Below, one piece after another: positions 22,099-32,958 of a stretch of 64,000 nt of DNA. A program made the position numbers and the translations under genes. The stretch's first letter is position 1. Each line of letters begins with the position of its first letter. Origin of the DNA: Macrolepiota albuminosa (taxonomy: Eukaryota > Basidiomycota > Agaricomycetes > Agaricales > Agaricaceae). The notes under the pieces were generated by a model. That model saw only the letters and a list, made by a program, of their open reading frames with translations, was not told the DNA's origin and made no database searches. Location of the stretch: contig JAMWFC010000064.1 in NCBI GenBank assembly GCA_027475525.1, positions 62,001-126,000 of the forward strand. The letters run 5' to 3'.

Positions 22099-22829
22099 TG
22101 TCACGACCCCTCCCCTCCGGACCCACCCTGGGACACCCCCGGAACACTATCCGGGACCCTCTCTCCAACCCCACAGGACACGCCCCACCATCATGACTAC
22201 CGACACCACCATCACGCGCATCAAGGACCACCATCAGCCACCACCAGCCCCGATCAACAATCGGATCACGCACATCACACATCACAGCTCCCTCCGCGCC
22301 AATTGATTGCGTGCCCCACACGCGCGATCCAGATATACAGTCCCTGTCCGCTACTCAATGACTCCCAGAACCCATCCCAGACACCCCAGAACCCTGAGAC
22401 CCGGTCTCATAGTACTTATAGCGTAGTTCCCCGTTGTATTCATTAGTCTTGATATTACACTGCATTAACTTGGATTACTTGAATTGTTGCGTGCCCTCTG
22501 CTTGACTGGTACGCACTGACTGGCACACTTGACTGGCACACTTGAATACTCGCGTGCTTTAAGATTGGTACGCACTTTGTGACTTTAAATTGCTAACTTG
22601 GTCTCGTCTTAGAACCTCCAGTTCACAACTTGACCCCTACCCGATCCCTCAGCTACTCACAACCCAAAACCCCCGGACCGAGTTCCCTCTCCTGGGATTA
22701 CCCCTGCCCACGTCTTGAACCCCAGAGTCCTAGCCCCAGAGTTCCAGACACCCGAGTATCCGTAGGTCAAGTCCACATTGTAAGGACGATTGCTTTCCTG
22801 GAAAGCCCCCAACTCAGCGGAACCTGACA
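22099..22829 (+). repeat. element B 3' LTR (731 bp)
   Basis: Starts TGTCACGACC and ends GGAACCTGACA. Apart from the two extra pieces in the 5' LTR it aligns throughout with many transitions, so the insertion is not recent. Confidence 0.95.
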
Positions 22830-22959
22830 TTGCCTATGTTGACTATGACCTTCCTTGCATACATCTGAGATGTACCTTCATCAGTGTAGCACCTGCAGCA
22901 TGTATGGCTAGCAAACCCAATGTGGATTCTGGAGTGGCTTAGAGAAGGCCTGTAGGAGA

Positions 22960-23712
22960 TCCCTCAGCATATTACAATTGTAGGAGGGCTGGACATTTTG
23001 CTAAGGAATGTCCTGCTTCACCCAAGGCACACATCTAAGCAGCTCATATGGCTGCAGCCCCCAGTAATGATGAGGACAAGAAGGTTGTCAAGGAGGCTGA
23101 GGAAGAGCCACAAGATGTGGCTGAGGGCTCAGAAGTGGATGACGCTGAAAGCATCCAGATTGATGGCAACAAATATGTTACCATGGACATATATGACAGT
23201 GACTACTACACTTGTGATGACAAGAAAGAACACCTGTTCATACTGACAAAGTGCTATGGAGATCAACGTGTCTGAATTAGATGTGTAACCCTGCAGAAGG
23301 CAACCAATAAGTTGCAGCAGCCACATTATACTCCCAAGAAGAAGGAGGTTTGGTCACATATGTTGATGTCAATAGACATCTGACCTGGACATTGTGGGAC
23401 TCAGGGAGTACTACTATAGGCATTATACTCCAGTTTGCTCATGTTAATACAATATGCGTTCATGAGTTGGAGGAGCCATTGATGCTCCAGTTGGGGACTG
23501 TAGGAAGCTGCGCTATGATGCAGTTTGGCACTGAAGTAAAGATAAAAACATCAGGGATATTCTCCAAGGAGTATGTGGACATAGCAAATTTTGATCGCTA
23601 CAATATAATCATTGGTACACCATTTATGCATAAGAACAAGGTGTTCTTAGACTTTGTGAACAACATGGTTGTTGTGAATGGTAAGCCTATGAAGGTGGAG
23701 AAAGTACAATGA
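22960..23712 (+). pseudogene. element A zinc knuckle and protease
   Basis: The knuckle at about 22970-23015 reads YYNCRRAGHFAKEC, so the first Cys of CX2CX4HX4C is Tyr (TGC to TAC). An acidic linker (23048-23275) precedes a retropepsin at 23350-23712 with LWDSGSTTIGI (active-site Asp kept), a hydrophobic middle and YNIIIGTPFMHKNKVFLDF. Stops and frame changes separate the pieces. Confidence 0.7.
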
Positions 23713-24379
23713 ACATGACTGGCTAAATAGTTGCAAGAAAGCAACTGTACAAAAGATGGAAGATGAGCAGGAGCACATCCCACCTAAAAAGCCTGCTGGC
23801 AAACTCGCCAGCTATTCTGATGACCGAGGAAGAGTTTCAAGGAACTCTGAAGACAGAAATGCATCTAGATGCATTTGGGTATACAAATAGAAAGCCTAAT
23901 CAGGCTACACAGCATAAAAATGAGTGTGGTAAACATGTGGTAGAGTCGCTGAAATGCCAGCCAACTAGCTCTTGAGTGAATGTGGAGGATCTTGTCAAGA
24001 ACAAGGTATATAGTACAATGGGAGCTGTGGGAAGCACAAGGTCACTAATAAATCAACCAGTGCCTTGGTCAGGAGTGCAATGGGCATATGATCCATAAAT
24101 GCCACAAGAGTGGAATGAATTGGTAGCATCAATGGTGATGCATACTATGGAGAGGGTGTAGTCGACCTAGATGGGAGAAGTATACCATCATGCATGAGAG
24201 GACAAAATTTCCAAAGCATTGGATATTGTATTTGATGGGATATTGCTGAAAGCGAGAAGTATGCAATTGTTATCAAATATGACAAGAGTAGCAAGAAGGC
24301 AACCAGTTGTAAGGTTGAATCTGGAAGATCTTACAGAAAAGCATATATGTGCCTTATAGAAGCAATTTAAACCAAAGGT

Positions 24380-25890
24380 TCAGCTGCATGTAGCACATAT
24401 ATTAAAAGGGAAAGATAAGGCTATGAGCCTTACAGAGAAAGATATTCCTCAATTGTGCCAGCAATGGCAACAGGAGTTTGCTGATATTGTCAACAGGACG
24501 AAAGAAGAACTTCCACTGTAGAGGGAGGTTAATCATGAGATTAACCTCATTGACAATAATAAGCACTACAAGTACCATTTGCCTTGCTGTTTGCAAGCAC
24601 TGCAGGATCAGCTTTGTGAAAAGATAAACAGATATATAAATACAAAGTGGTGGGAACTATGACCAGTGGTGCAAGCTGCACCTTTACTTTGTATTTCCAA
24701 GAAGGATAGGATGTTACAAACTGCATTGGATGCGCAACAGCGCAATGATAATATAGTCAAGGACATAAGGCCCCTTCTAGATCAGGAAGTCATATGCAAA
24801 GATGTCACCACAGCAAAATATAGATCAAAAATTGACCTAACAGATATGTACAAACAAGTTTGCATATGCAAAGAAGATATACCAAAAATGCTGTTTTTGT
24901 CTCTAATGAGGACATTTGTGAGCAATATTATGCAAATTGTTGACTGTAATGCACCAGCAACATTCCAGAAGTTAATGACCTCATCTTCCAAGACATAATT
25001 TGGAAGTTTATGCACATCTATTTAGATGATATATTCATCTTTTCAGATTCCATCAAGGAGCATGAGCAGCATCTACAAGTCATATTTGAATGACTACATA
25101 AGACCAGCCTCTACCTCAAATAGAAGAAGTGCAAGTTGTACACACCTAATATGAACTATCTTGGTCATGTCATTATGAGAAGGGTATTTATCTGAACACA
25201 GACAAACTCAATCACATTTGAAAGTAGCATACTCCATGCACATATAACAATATTCAATAATTCGTTAGATTAGTGAACTATATTGGTAATTTTTTGCTGG
25301 ATATCACAGCATACATAGGGCCACTGATGGCCATGACCCAGAATGTGTCCCCTTTTCACTGGAGACTACTGCATCGGTGCTTCAAAATGATTAAGCGCAT
25401 ATGCACAAAGACACCAGTAATCTGGCCAATTGATCTACGCATTGATAAGCCCATTTGGCTCATATGCAACGCCTCAAAGACAGGAGTTGGGGCCATGTTT
25501 GGCCAAGATAAAATGTGGCAAACTTGCCAACTGGCAGGATTTATGTCCTGCAAATTCATTGCTGCACAGCAGAACTATGCAGTATACAAGTTAGAAACAC
25601 TCGCTATCTTAGAAGCTCTTCTTAAATAGAAGGAGAGTGATACTCAAGATGACATTTATAACATGCATGACTATGTCCAGGCAGACAGACGCATTGACCT
25701 GGAGGGCAAAGACTTGTCCTGGCATAGGTTCTATGAAATCAAGAAATATACAGTCAAGCTACACACTATGCAAGTACAGAAATCACATCGCAGCAAGCGA
25801 CTGCAAGAACAGCAAGAAGCTCACAATATTGAGGCCCAGGAGTTGGTGGACCATGAGGCCCCCCAGCCAGATGAAGAGATGAGGCAAGAG
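24380..25890 (+). pseudogene. element A reverse transcriptase / RNase H
   Basis: Recognisable pieces: SKIDLTDMYKQVCICKEDIP (about 24828-24890), a broken active-site region with LDDIFIFSDS readable at about 25023-25050 in another frame, and RNase H with WLICNASKTGVGAMFGQ and AAQQNYAVYKLETLAILEAL (25456-25629). Many stops and several frame changes. It is followed by a tether region that is open at 25663-26133. Confidence 0.65.
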
Positions 25891-26813
25891 ATGTCTTCTA
25901 GTGGTGCTGAAATGACTCTTCAGCAGGTGCTGAAGTCACATGATCATCAGCCTGCACTAGCCAACTTAGGCAATGCACAATTTTGCACACATATCCAGCA
26001 AGGATACAAGAATGACAATCTCTTCCTAGAGATTATGAACAATATCCAAGCACATCATCCATGCTCCAAGATGGAGCAGCAACTCATTTATCTTACCAGA
26101 CCTATTGGGTCCAAAGTTATTTGCATTCTCTGAGAGAGGTCATTGATTACGACTATCCTGGACCAGGCCTACAAAGTAGTAGGCCACTTTGGAACTCAGA
26201 AAACACTGAACTATGTGCAATGCTAGTACTGGTGGCCACAAATAGCCAAGAAAATGAGTCAATTCTGCTCGACATGCAAGCTATGTCAACAGTTAAAAGT
26301 GTCAACATTGAAGCTGCTGGGGAAGCTTCATTTGCTTTCTATTCCAGTCAAATCCTGAGACTCGATCAGAATGAACTTTATAGGTCCGTTCTCAGAGTTG
26401 AAGGGTTTTAACTACCTGTGAGTAGTAATCTGTAGAATGACCAGTATGGTCCATCTTATTCCATTGAAGACAACTATGACAGCCTCAGACTTGTCTTGGA
26501 TCTATCTCAAGGAGATAGTGTGTCTTCATGGATTGCCCAGCTTGATTGTAAGTGATCAAGATGCTAAGTTTACTTCTAAATAGTGGAAAGAGCTGCACAA
26601 GCTGCTCAGAGAAAAGTTGCTCATGTCAACGTCATTTTATCTGCAAATAGATGGCCAGACAGAATGGGTAAATAGAAATATTGCACAAATACTGCAAGCA
26701 TTTGTATGTTCTAATCAGAAGGACTGAGTGAATAGATGTCCACTCATTGAATTTGCAATAAACACAAGCATATCTAAGACCACAGGGTATTCACCCTTTG
26801 AACTCAATAATGG

Positions 26814-27068
26814 CTATATGTAAGGGCGACCTCTAGAGGCTGTGGCTCAGTCACACAGCTGGCAGAGGGAGATCCAAAGTGTATTAGAATNNNNNNNNNN
26901 NNNNNNNNNNNNNNNNNNNNNNNNNNNNNNNNNNNNNNNNNNNNNNNNNNNNNNNNNNNNNNNNNNNNNNNNNNNNNNNNNNNNNNNNNNAATAAGAGAA
27001 TGAATGGAAGGAGAGTGAAGAGATAAGGAGTGAGAAAAGGAAGAAATGAGGAGTCCCCTGACACTATA
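26814..27068 (-). mobile_element. family C LTR insertion with assembly gap
   Basis: 26819-26890 equals the first 72 bp and 26991-27063 the last 73 bp of the 499-bp family C LTR (minus orientation). The perfect target duplication CTATA is at 26814-26818 and 27064-27068. The 100 N between them cannot be the true length. A solo LTR would need about 354 bp there, and a full element with two LTRs several kb. Confidence 0.9.
26891..26990. other. assembly gap (100 N)
   Basis: A run of exactly 100 N, the usual placeholder for a gap of unknown size, inside the LTR insertion. Confidence 1.
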
Positions 27069-27720
27069 TGTCATTCATAATTTGTGAACTTTGCACTAAT
27101 AAAGCTATTCATGTTGGAATTAAACAGTTTATATGCAATATGCTAAGAAACTTAGCAGATGCTCATGATGTGATTGTAGAATCACACATATGGCAGATGA
27201 AACAATTGCAGGCATGATGAACCGGACATCAAGAAAGGAAACCTAGTTTACTTTTCAATGATAAACTTGAACTTGCTGAAAGGCAGAGTAAGTAAGTTAT
27301 GTCTCAAGTGGATTGGACTGTATAGGGTCCTCAAGGCTGAGCTGAGCATGTCTAACTACATGCTAGAACTACTCCATGCACTGCAGGCACATAGAATAGT
27401 GCCTAAGTTCCATATATTGTTGTTGTGACCATACTTGGCCAATAGTGACATGCTATTCCCTAATCACACAACCCTGGAGCTGTATAACTTTGGAACTGGC
27501 AATGACCAGGAATGATTTGTAAATGACCTCATAGATCATAGATGGACAGGGGGCCACCTCAAATTCAAGGTAAAGTGGAGCTTAGGTAATACTACCTAGG
27601 AGCTGCTAGTAAACTGCAAGGATTTTGCAGCGATAATACTTAGAGCTGCGGGGCATAAAACACCCTCAACAGCTAGCAAAACATGCATAGAGTGTGTGAG
27701 ATGGTGAATGTGGACAAAAT

Positions 27721-29494
27721 CCACTTGATACCTGGTTATTGACTGGGTGGCAACTAATTGTGGCTATTTATGCTACTTTGATAACCGGTGAAAAACCAGA
27801 TAGCAGATATTTATAGTTGTTTACACCACTGGTGGAGTTAAAAGATTTTTTTCTTCTCTTTTCCTACTAAGTCCCAATACACATAGCTAACATGTTGTCT
27901 GCAATAGCCTATTGGAGGCTGCAAAAAAGTGATCAGAGCCTGCAAGGCTTTAGTGGAGGAGGGAGACTCCTGAATATACAAAGTCAGAATTATCCTGATT
28001 ACCAGAAGCAGCCACCATATTCAGTGGTGAGTCAGTACTAGTCAGTGGGCATGGCTTATCCAGGCCATGAAGAACCACTTCTATACCAGACACCTCTCTA
28101 CTTGCAAGAGATAGAGGTCAATGATGAGGGGCGCTATGAGTGCCTGGAGGACAGCACATGCCAAACCAGCACGCTTGCACATGTCAATACCAACATATGT
28201 GGATGCAATGATGGGACTGTCATCCATACTATGGGTGCATTGGCCTATGGCAGAACCATATGTGGAGCCTGCGCCACAAGCGCAGGACTCAGCAGTGCCA
28301 GACACACTCCTGAGCCAACTGGAAGCAGTGGAATAGCCAGTCCCTGCAACTGCATCCTTTCTGCAGGACAGTTTGGCCATTGTTGTAATGGAGGGACTGC
28401 TTAACCAGATCAAGCTAATGAAAAGACAGCGTATATCAGTGCTGGAACAGATTGACCATGCATCTAAGCGCAAAGTTTCAACTTTTGAGGAACCAACCAC
28501 CAAGGTCAAAAGGGCTAGATATCAGCCCCTCTCAGGCCCAGTCAGAGTCACTGGCTGCCATCAGTGAGCCTCTGGCCAACCTGTCCCTGGGTCAGCGGAA
28601 GACTGCACTATCTCAGGCCCCATCTATAAGGTGTACACCTGTCACCATGGCATTAAGGGCACTTATTCATGAAACTCCTTGCGCTGAGCCTGAAGGGAGA
28701 ACTCTGGTGCAAAATGCACCTGCCTCTCTGGTGGCTCAGCCACAATCTACATCATCTGCCCTGGCAAAGCTGGGGCCATCTTATCAATGTCACAGCTGCA
28801 AGCCACCTCTCAATGCCTCCAAATTGGAGGTTATAGCCTTTCCTGCTGGCATTTCCACATGAGTAGGAGAAGTCCAGATGCTTTTTATGCTGCCAGTATT
28901 CATACCAGCTCTGCCAGAACATTACCCTATGGTCATCTTGACTCCAGACCCCTGCACACTGAAACAATATGATGGTCTGGTTGTGATCTTGAGAGGAAAA
29001 GCCATGCCTGGAAAAGGCAAAGTGCCAGTTGTGTCCTTGTCCAACAAGAGTAACTATGAAGAGTTGAGCTCAGAGCAGGAGGAGGATGGCAAGGAGGGGA
29101 AATCGGCAGCAGACTGATTCCAATGAGTATCATATAATAAGTGCATAGCAAAGAAGAAGGCAGACTATGCCAAAGAGCTGCAGACTCTGAAATATAGGGC
29201 TGAGAATGATTTCTTGGGGAGAATCCTCAATGGTTTGGGGGTGAAAGTGTGGGGGCCACTTGATGTCGAGTAAATGAACTCATGCTTCAAAGGAGCACTC
29301 AGCCCAATGGTTTGGGGGTGAAAGTGTGGGGGCCACTTGATGTCGAGTAAATGAACTCATGCTTCAAAGGAGCACTCAGCCACTGCATGTACTATTCATA
29401 TGCCATGAATACTGTGCTGATGGGAGCTGACACCAACAGAGCGGTGTCATATGAGTATCATTCCAGGCACAATTGTTTACAAGCATGCCCCACA
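27721..29494 (+). pseudogene. coding relic, unknown family
   Basis: A chain of plus-strand fragments (28045-28404, 28373-28567, 28452-28862, 28878-29117, 29351-29494), each open for 60-136 codons. Features include a basic KRKVSTFEEPTTKVKRARY stretch and an acidic end SNKSNYEELSSEQEEDGKEG. No known family recognised. The relic is cut at 29495 by the mariner element, and related-looking fragments resume after 31252, so it was probably one longer transposon gene. Confidence 0.35.
29231..29384 (+). repeat. perfect 77-bp tandem duplication (no. 4)
   Basis: 29231-29307 and 29308-29384 are identical, within the unknown coding relic. Confidence 0.95.
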
Positions 29495-29560
29495 TACAGT
29501 GGCTCAAAAAACTGTCCCAATGTTTCATACTTTTTGAAAGATGACATTGGCATGAAGGAT

Positions 29561-29714
29561 GGGAAGTATGTAAAATCCTGATTAAATCATGTAAAATACT
29601 ATGGCATCGTAGCTACAAAATGAATCTAGGTTTATATGGGAAGTATGTAAAATCCTGATTAAATCATGTAAAATACTATGGCATCGTAGCTACAAAATGA
29701 ATCTAGGTTTATGT
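29561..29714 (+). repeat. perfect 77-bp tandem duplication (no. 5)
   Basis: Lies in the left inverted repeat of the mariner element. The right arm lacks a duplication at the equivalent place, which speaks against an inherited feature. Confidence 0.9.
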
Positions 29715-29929
29715 AATTCAAAACCGATGGAGCAATAGCCATTTTAAAATATTCACTCATTGGGACAGTTTTTTGAGCATCTCTAATTTTTCAGGTTTAT
29801 CCCTATTTTACTCAGAAATAAAGAGTAGGTTGCATGTGGGAATATAAACAAAGTCATGTGACCATGTTAGATATATTTTGGAGTAGTTCAAGCTGGTTGA
29901 ACCACATCTTGACCTTCAACCACTATCAT

Positions 29930-30946
29930 GAAACCTATTCCTTCTGCACAACACTCTACTGTTGCTTCTCTTCTTGCTTAAGGGTATTCTCTGGTCAGAT
30001 TGGGGCTCAAACTGGTTTAGGGAAGTCTACTACTGGGAGGATTGGTAGAGAGTTGGAGATGGACAAGGAAAACCATCCTGGAGGCCGTCCTGCTAAGCTT
30101 ACTCCATGTGATAAACAGGCTATTATTCGACAAATCTCAACTGGAAGACTTGATACAGCTGTCCAGGCCACTAATTTTATCAACAACATCATTTTCAACC
30201 CTGTCTCTTCCAAGACTGTCTGGAATGTGTTGAAGGAGGAGGGGTATTGGTCTGCTACCAAGAGAAAAGTTCCTATGCTCAAAGCTAAACATTGACAACT
30301 ACAGCTTAAATGGGCTCAGAAGCATCAGAACTGGACTATAGAGGACTGGAAAAGGGTATTGTGGACAGATGAGACAAAGATTAACAGGATTGGATCAGAT
30401 GGGAAGTAGTATGTGTGGAAGCTACAAGAAGAAGACATTTCAGACTGAACAACTACACCTACTGTGAAGCATGGAGGAGGGAATAATCTCATGGTATGGG
30501 GCTGTATGAGTTGGAATGAGGTAGAAAAGCTTGTAGAGGTGGTGGGGATCATGAATGCAGAGCAGTGCTCTGAAATTTTAGATGATGGAGCAAAGGAGAA
30601 TTTTGAGAAGTTGGAGATGGAGGAGGGTGCCCACTACTTTCAACAGGACAATAACTCCAAACACAACTCCAAGAGGGCTGACAAGTGGTTTGAGGACAGC
30701 AACTTTAATGTCCTTTGGTGGCCAGCCCAATCCCCTGATCTCAACCCTATTGAACATCTCTAGGAGTACCTCAAAGAGCAACTTAGGCAGTATGAAACAC
30801 CTCCTTATGGTGTGCATGAATTATGGGAGAGGGTTGCAAAGGAGTGGGATGAAATACCACCAGAGGTATGCCAAAGACTAATAGAAAGCATGCCTAGAAG
30901 GATTCAAGCAGTTATCAAGGCAAATGGAGGACATACAAAGTACTAG
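29930..30946 (+). pseudogene. Tc1-like transposase, DD34E
   Basis: A single frame runs to the natural stop at 30944. An HTH region is visible (GKSTTGRIGREL, GGRPAKLTPCDKQAI, VSSKTVWNVLKEEGY). The catalytic triad is WTDETK, HYFQQDN and PDLNPIE with 34 residues between the second Asp and the Glu. Four nonsense codons break it: TGA 30293, TAG about 30406, TGA about 30446 and TAG 30761. The last replaces the Trp of the usual NPIEHLW. The frame is otherwise undisturbed, so the copy died by point mutation. The enzyme would cut and paste the element at TA sites. Confidence 0.9.
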
Positions 30947-31100
30947 ATACTAAAATTAGAGATGCTCAAAAAACTGTCCCAATGAGTGAATATTTTAAAA
31001 TGGCTATTGCTCCATCAGTTTTGATCTTGATTACATAAACTTAGATTCATTTTGTAGCTACGATGCCATAGTATTTTACATGATTTAATCAGGATTTTAT

Positions 31101-31254
31101 GTACTTCCCATCCTTCATGCCAATGTCATCTTTCAAAAAGTATGAAACATTGGGACAGTTTTTTGAGCCACTGTAGTGTACTTCCCATCCTTCATGCCAA
31201 TGTCATCTTTCAAAAAGTATGAAACATTGGGACAGTTTTTTGAGCCACTGTAGT
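31101..31254 (+). repeat. perfect 77-bp tandem duplication (no. 6)
   Basis: 31101-31177 and 31178-31254 are identical and cover the right tip of the mariner element, so the tip CAGTGG appears twice at this end. Confidence 0.95.
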
Positions 31255-32482
31255 CTTCCCTGCACTCTATTAGAGCTGGACCAGCTCTATAAATATTACA
31301 TAAATGTTCACATCCCATGTCACAACAGAATTGTCACCTATATGTTGATCACAGAGCTTCAAATGTTTGCCCAGCAAACAGTTGAGGCTCTGCATGATTG
31401 AACCATGCAGCTTCTGATGAAGGAGCCTCAATATCAGAACCTCATCAACCTGCTGCAGGGTTCTGATGACCTTGCTCTCATAGAGCGACAACAAATTCTG
31501 GGGCACTTTCTGCGCACAAAAGATGGTGCTGTATGTAATGCATACTTAAGATCTAGCCACACCATTTGACCTGGATCAGCTAGCACAGTACGTGCTGATC
31601 TTTAGTCATTCCAGGCTGGAGAATATGTATCAGGGCATTGTGGTTGATTACGCATACCACATGCACTGGCAAACCCTTTTTGGGTTCATCTTATATTGAG
31701 CTCTCTGTGCCAATAGTGCAGCCAAACCTGTGATTGTTCAGTGCATGACTCTTGTCATGGCCTGTCTGGGATTGTATTATGAGGCAATTGCTTTATATGA
31801 TGTTATGTCTTTCAAGCAACCTTTTGAGCCCCAATGTGGGCCTAAGCTTGAGATTCGTCAAGTTCACATGCCAGATAAGCATGCACATAACTTCTCCAAC
31901 AATGATGCATTACATGTCCTTCAACACAACCAGATTCTGCTGGACTGGGTTGACCACACCTATACTTATGGCATGGTCTTCCTGGAACAGCAGTTCTACT
32001 CACCAACAATGTCTATAGACATCTTCAAACAGATTTATAATGAGTGCATGGAGCACCTTTCTACCTATGGCACCTCTCCCACAATCCTGCAATGGGATTG
32101 ATAGCAGGATATGACTGAAGACGACTATTATTGTCTTATGTTTAAGCACACAAGGAGAGTAATCTCCCAATCAACTCTGAGGCCAATGGCCTCTATTATC
32201 TCATTGGCATGGACCCTAACCAGGTCAATCTCTTAAACCAAATGTTGGCGCATGATATGCTACAGTGATTAATATTATGCTTACTGAATCTATGGTGGTA
32301 GATTTGCCTGCAGTTGAGGGGTCAACTACTCCACCAAGGATGGAATCGGCACCTCCCCCTCCCACAATTAACATTGCACTGAAGGAGAAGTCAATGGTGA
32401 TGGAGATAGGCACAGTCGCAGGATCCTTATCAGACAGGTCATAGACCCATATAATTTTTTTTAGGTAACTTTGAGTATGCAC
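31253..32482 (+). pseudogene. coding relic, continuation beyond mariner
   Basis: Plus-strand fragments with SQNLINLLQGSDDLALIERQQ-like text near 31440-31500, a better preserved piece at 31730-32101 (124 codons, HVLQHNQILLDWVDHTYTYG) and a short piece before 32300. No family recognised. Probably the same decayed gene as at 27.7-29.5 kb. Confidence 0.35.
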
Positions 32483-32783
32483 TCAACCTTTTCAGGCTGA
32501 TATGCACTTCAAAGTAGCATGTATATACAGCGGACTCATGTTGTAGGAGTCACTTTTTTATTTCTAATTTCATCTTGCTTTTTTGCTGCTGGCCTCATAT
32601 GTGCAATCACGCACTAAGATGTTGTGACATTCAGTGTTTACACCTGACACTATGACCATGAATGTGATACTAATGCCCTACAGCAACACAATGTGCATCA
32701 CCAACTGATGTTTGCACTATCATGCATATGGTTTCCAGTTCAACTCCTCTCCTAAGACCAAGTATTCAGTCTCATTGGAAGTA

Positions 32784-32958
32784 TATAATGGAGCGTCACA
32801 CTTGTTACTAGCGTCAACAACGCTATATGCATACAGTAGAGTATTATGTAAGACAACATCTTGTATTCACTCTAGTTCTAGTCAAATCCAATACTGCAGT
32901 CTGATTTAGCACTGTGTGATACACACAAGACTGTTCTAGCTCATAACTAGCAGTTACA
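32784..32958 (+). mobile_element. LTR-like repeat, family F (175 bp, copy 2)
   Basis: Same length as the copy at 8739-8913. Starts TATAATGGAGCGTCAC and ends CTAGCAGTTACA. No target duplication is visible. Confidence 0.5.

Larger units (their letters stand above)
11842..22829 (+). mobile_element. full-length Ty3 chromovirus (element B)
   Basis: The 5' LTR is 11842-12809 and the 3' LTR 22099-22829, with the perfect 5-bp target duplication TTGCC (11837-11841 and 22830-22834). Internal order: self-primer binding site, gag, zinc knuckle, two protease domains, RT/RNase H, integrase and chromodomain, then a convergent antisense gene, polypurine tract and LTR. It is GC-rich, unlike the AT-rich element A it landed in. 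Coding regions carry at least nine TGA codons at arginine positions, a deletion in RT and three 77-bp duplications that are probably assembly artefacts, so this copy is inactive. Confidence 0.95.
9417..27720 (+). mobile_element. old Ty3/gypsy chromovirus (element A), split by insertions
   Basis: The plus-strand order is Gag (9417-11399), zinc knuckle and protease (22960-23712), RT/RNase H (about 24380-25630), integrase (about 25930-27200) and a chromodomain-like end (27522-27640). Two later insertions break it: element B at 11842-22829 and an LTR with an N-gap at 26819-27063. Stops are frequent in every module. The LTRs were not identified, so the outer limits are only those of recognisable coding sequence. 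Confidence 0.75.
25930..27720 (+). pseudogene. element A integrase and chromodomain, interrupted
   Basis: Zinc-binding part VGHFGTQKTLNY .. CSTCKLCQQLK (about 26170-26300), then core pieces LPSLIVSDQDAKFTSK (second Asp) and DGQTEWVNRN (catalytic Glu). At 26818 the frame is cut inside ELNNGYM by the LTR insertion and resumes after 27063. Near 27522-27640 HLKFKVKWSLGNTT and LLVNCKDFAA resemble a chromodomain end. Dead by several stops. Confidence 0.65.
29497..31250 (+). mobile_element. Tc1/mariner DNA transposon
   Basis: The ends are CAGTGGCTCAAAAAACTGTC and its reverse complement, flanked by TA on both sides (29495-29496 and 31251-31252). Terminal inverted repeats run for about 220 bp. Each holds, near its inner end, a second copy of the tip sequence in opposite orientation (CATTGGGACAGTTTTTTGAG at about 29758 and its complement at about 30966). 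Both arms contain a 77-bp duplication that is probably artefactual, so the true length would be near 1.6 kb. It inserted into an unknown coding relic. Confidence 0.9.
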
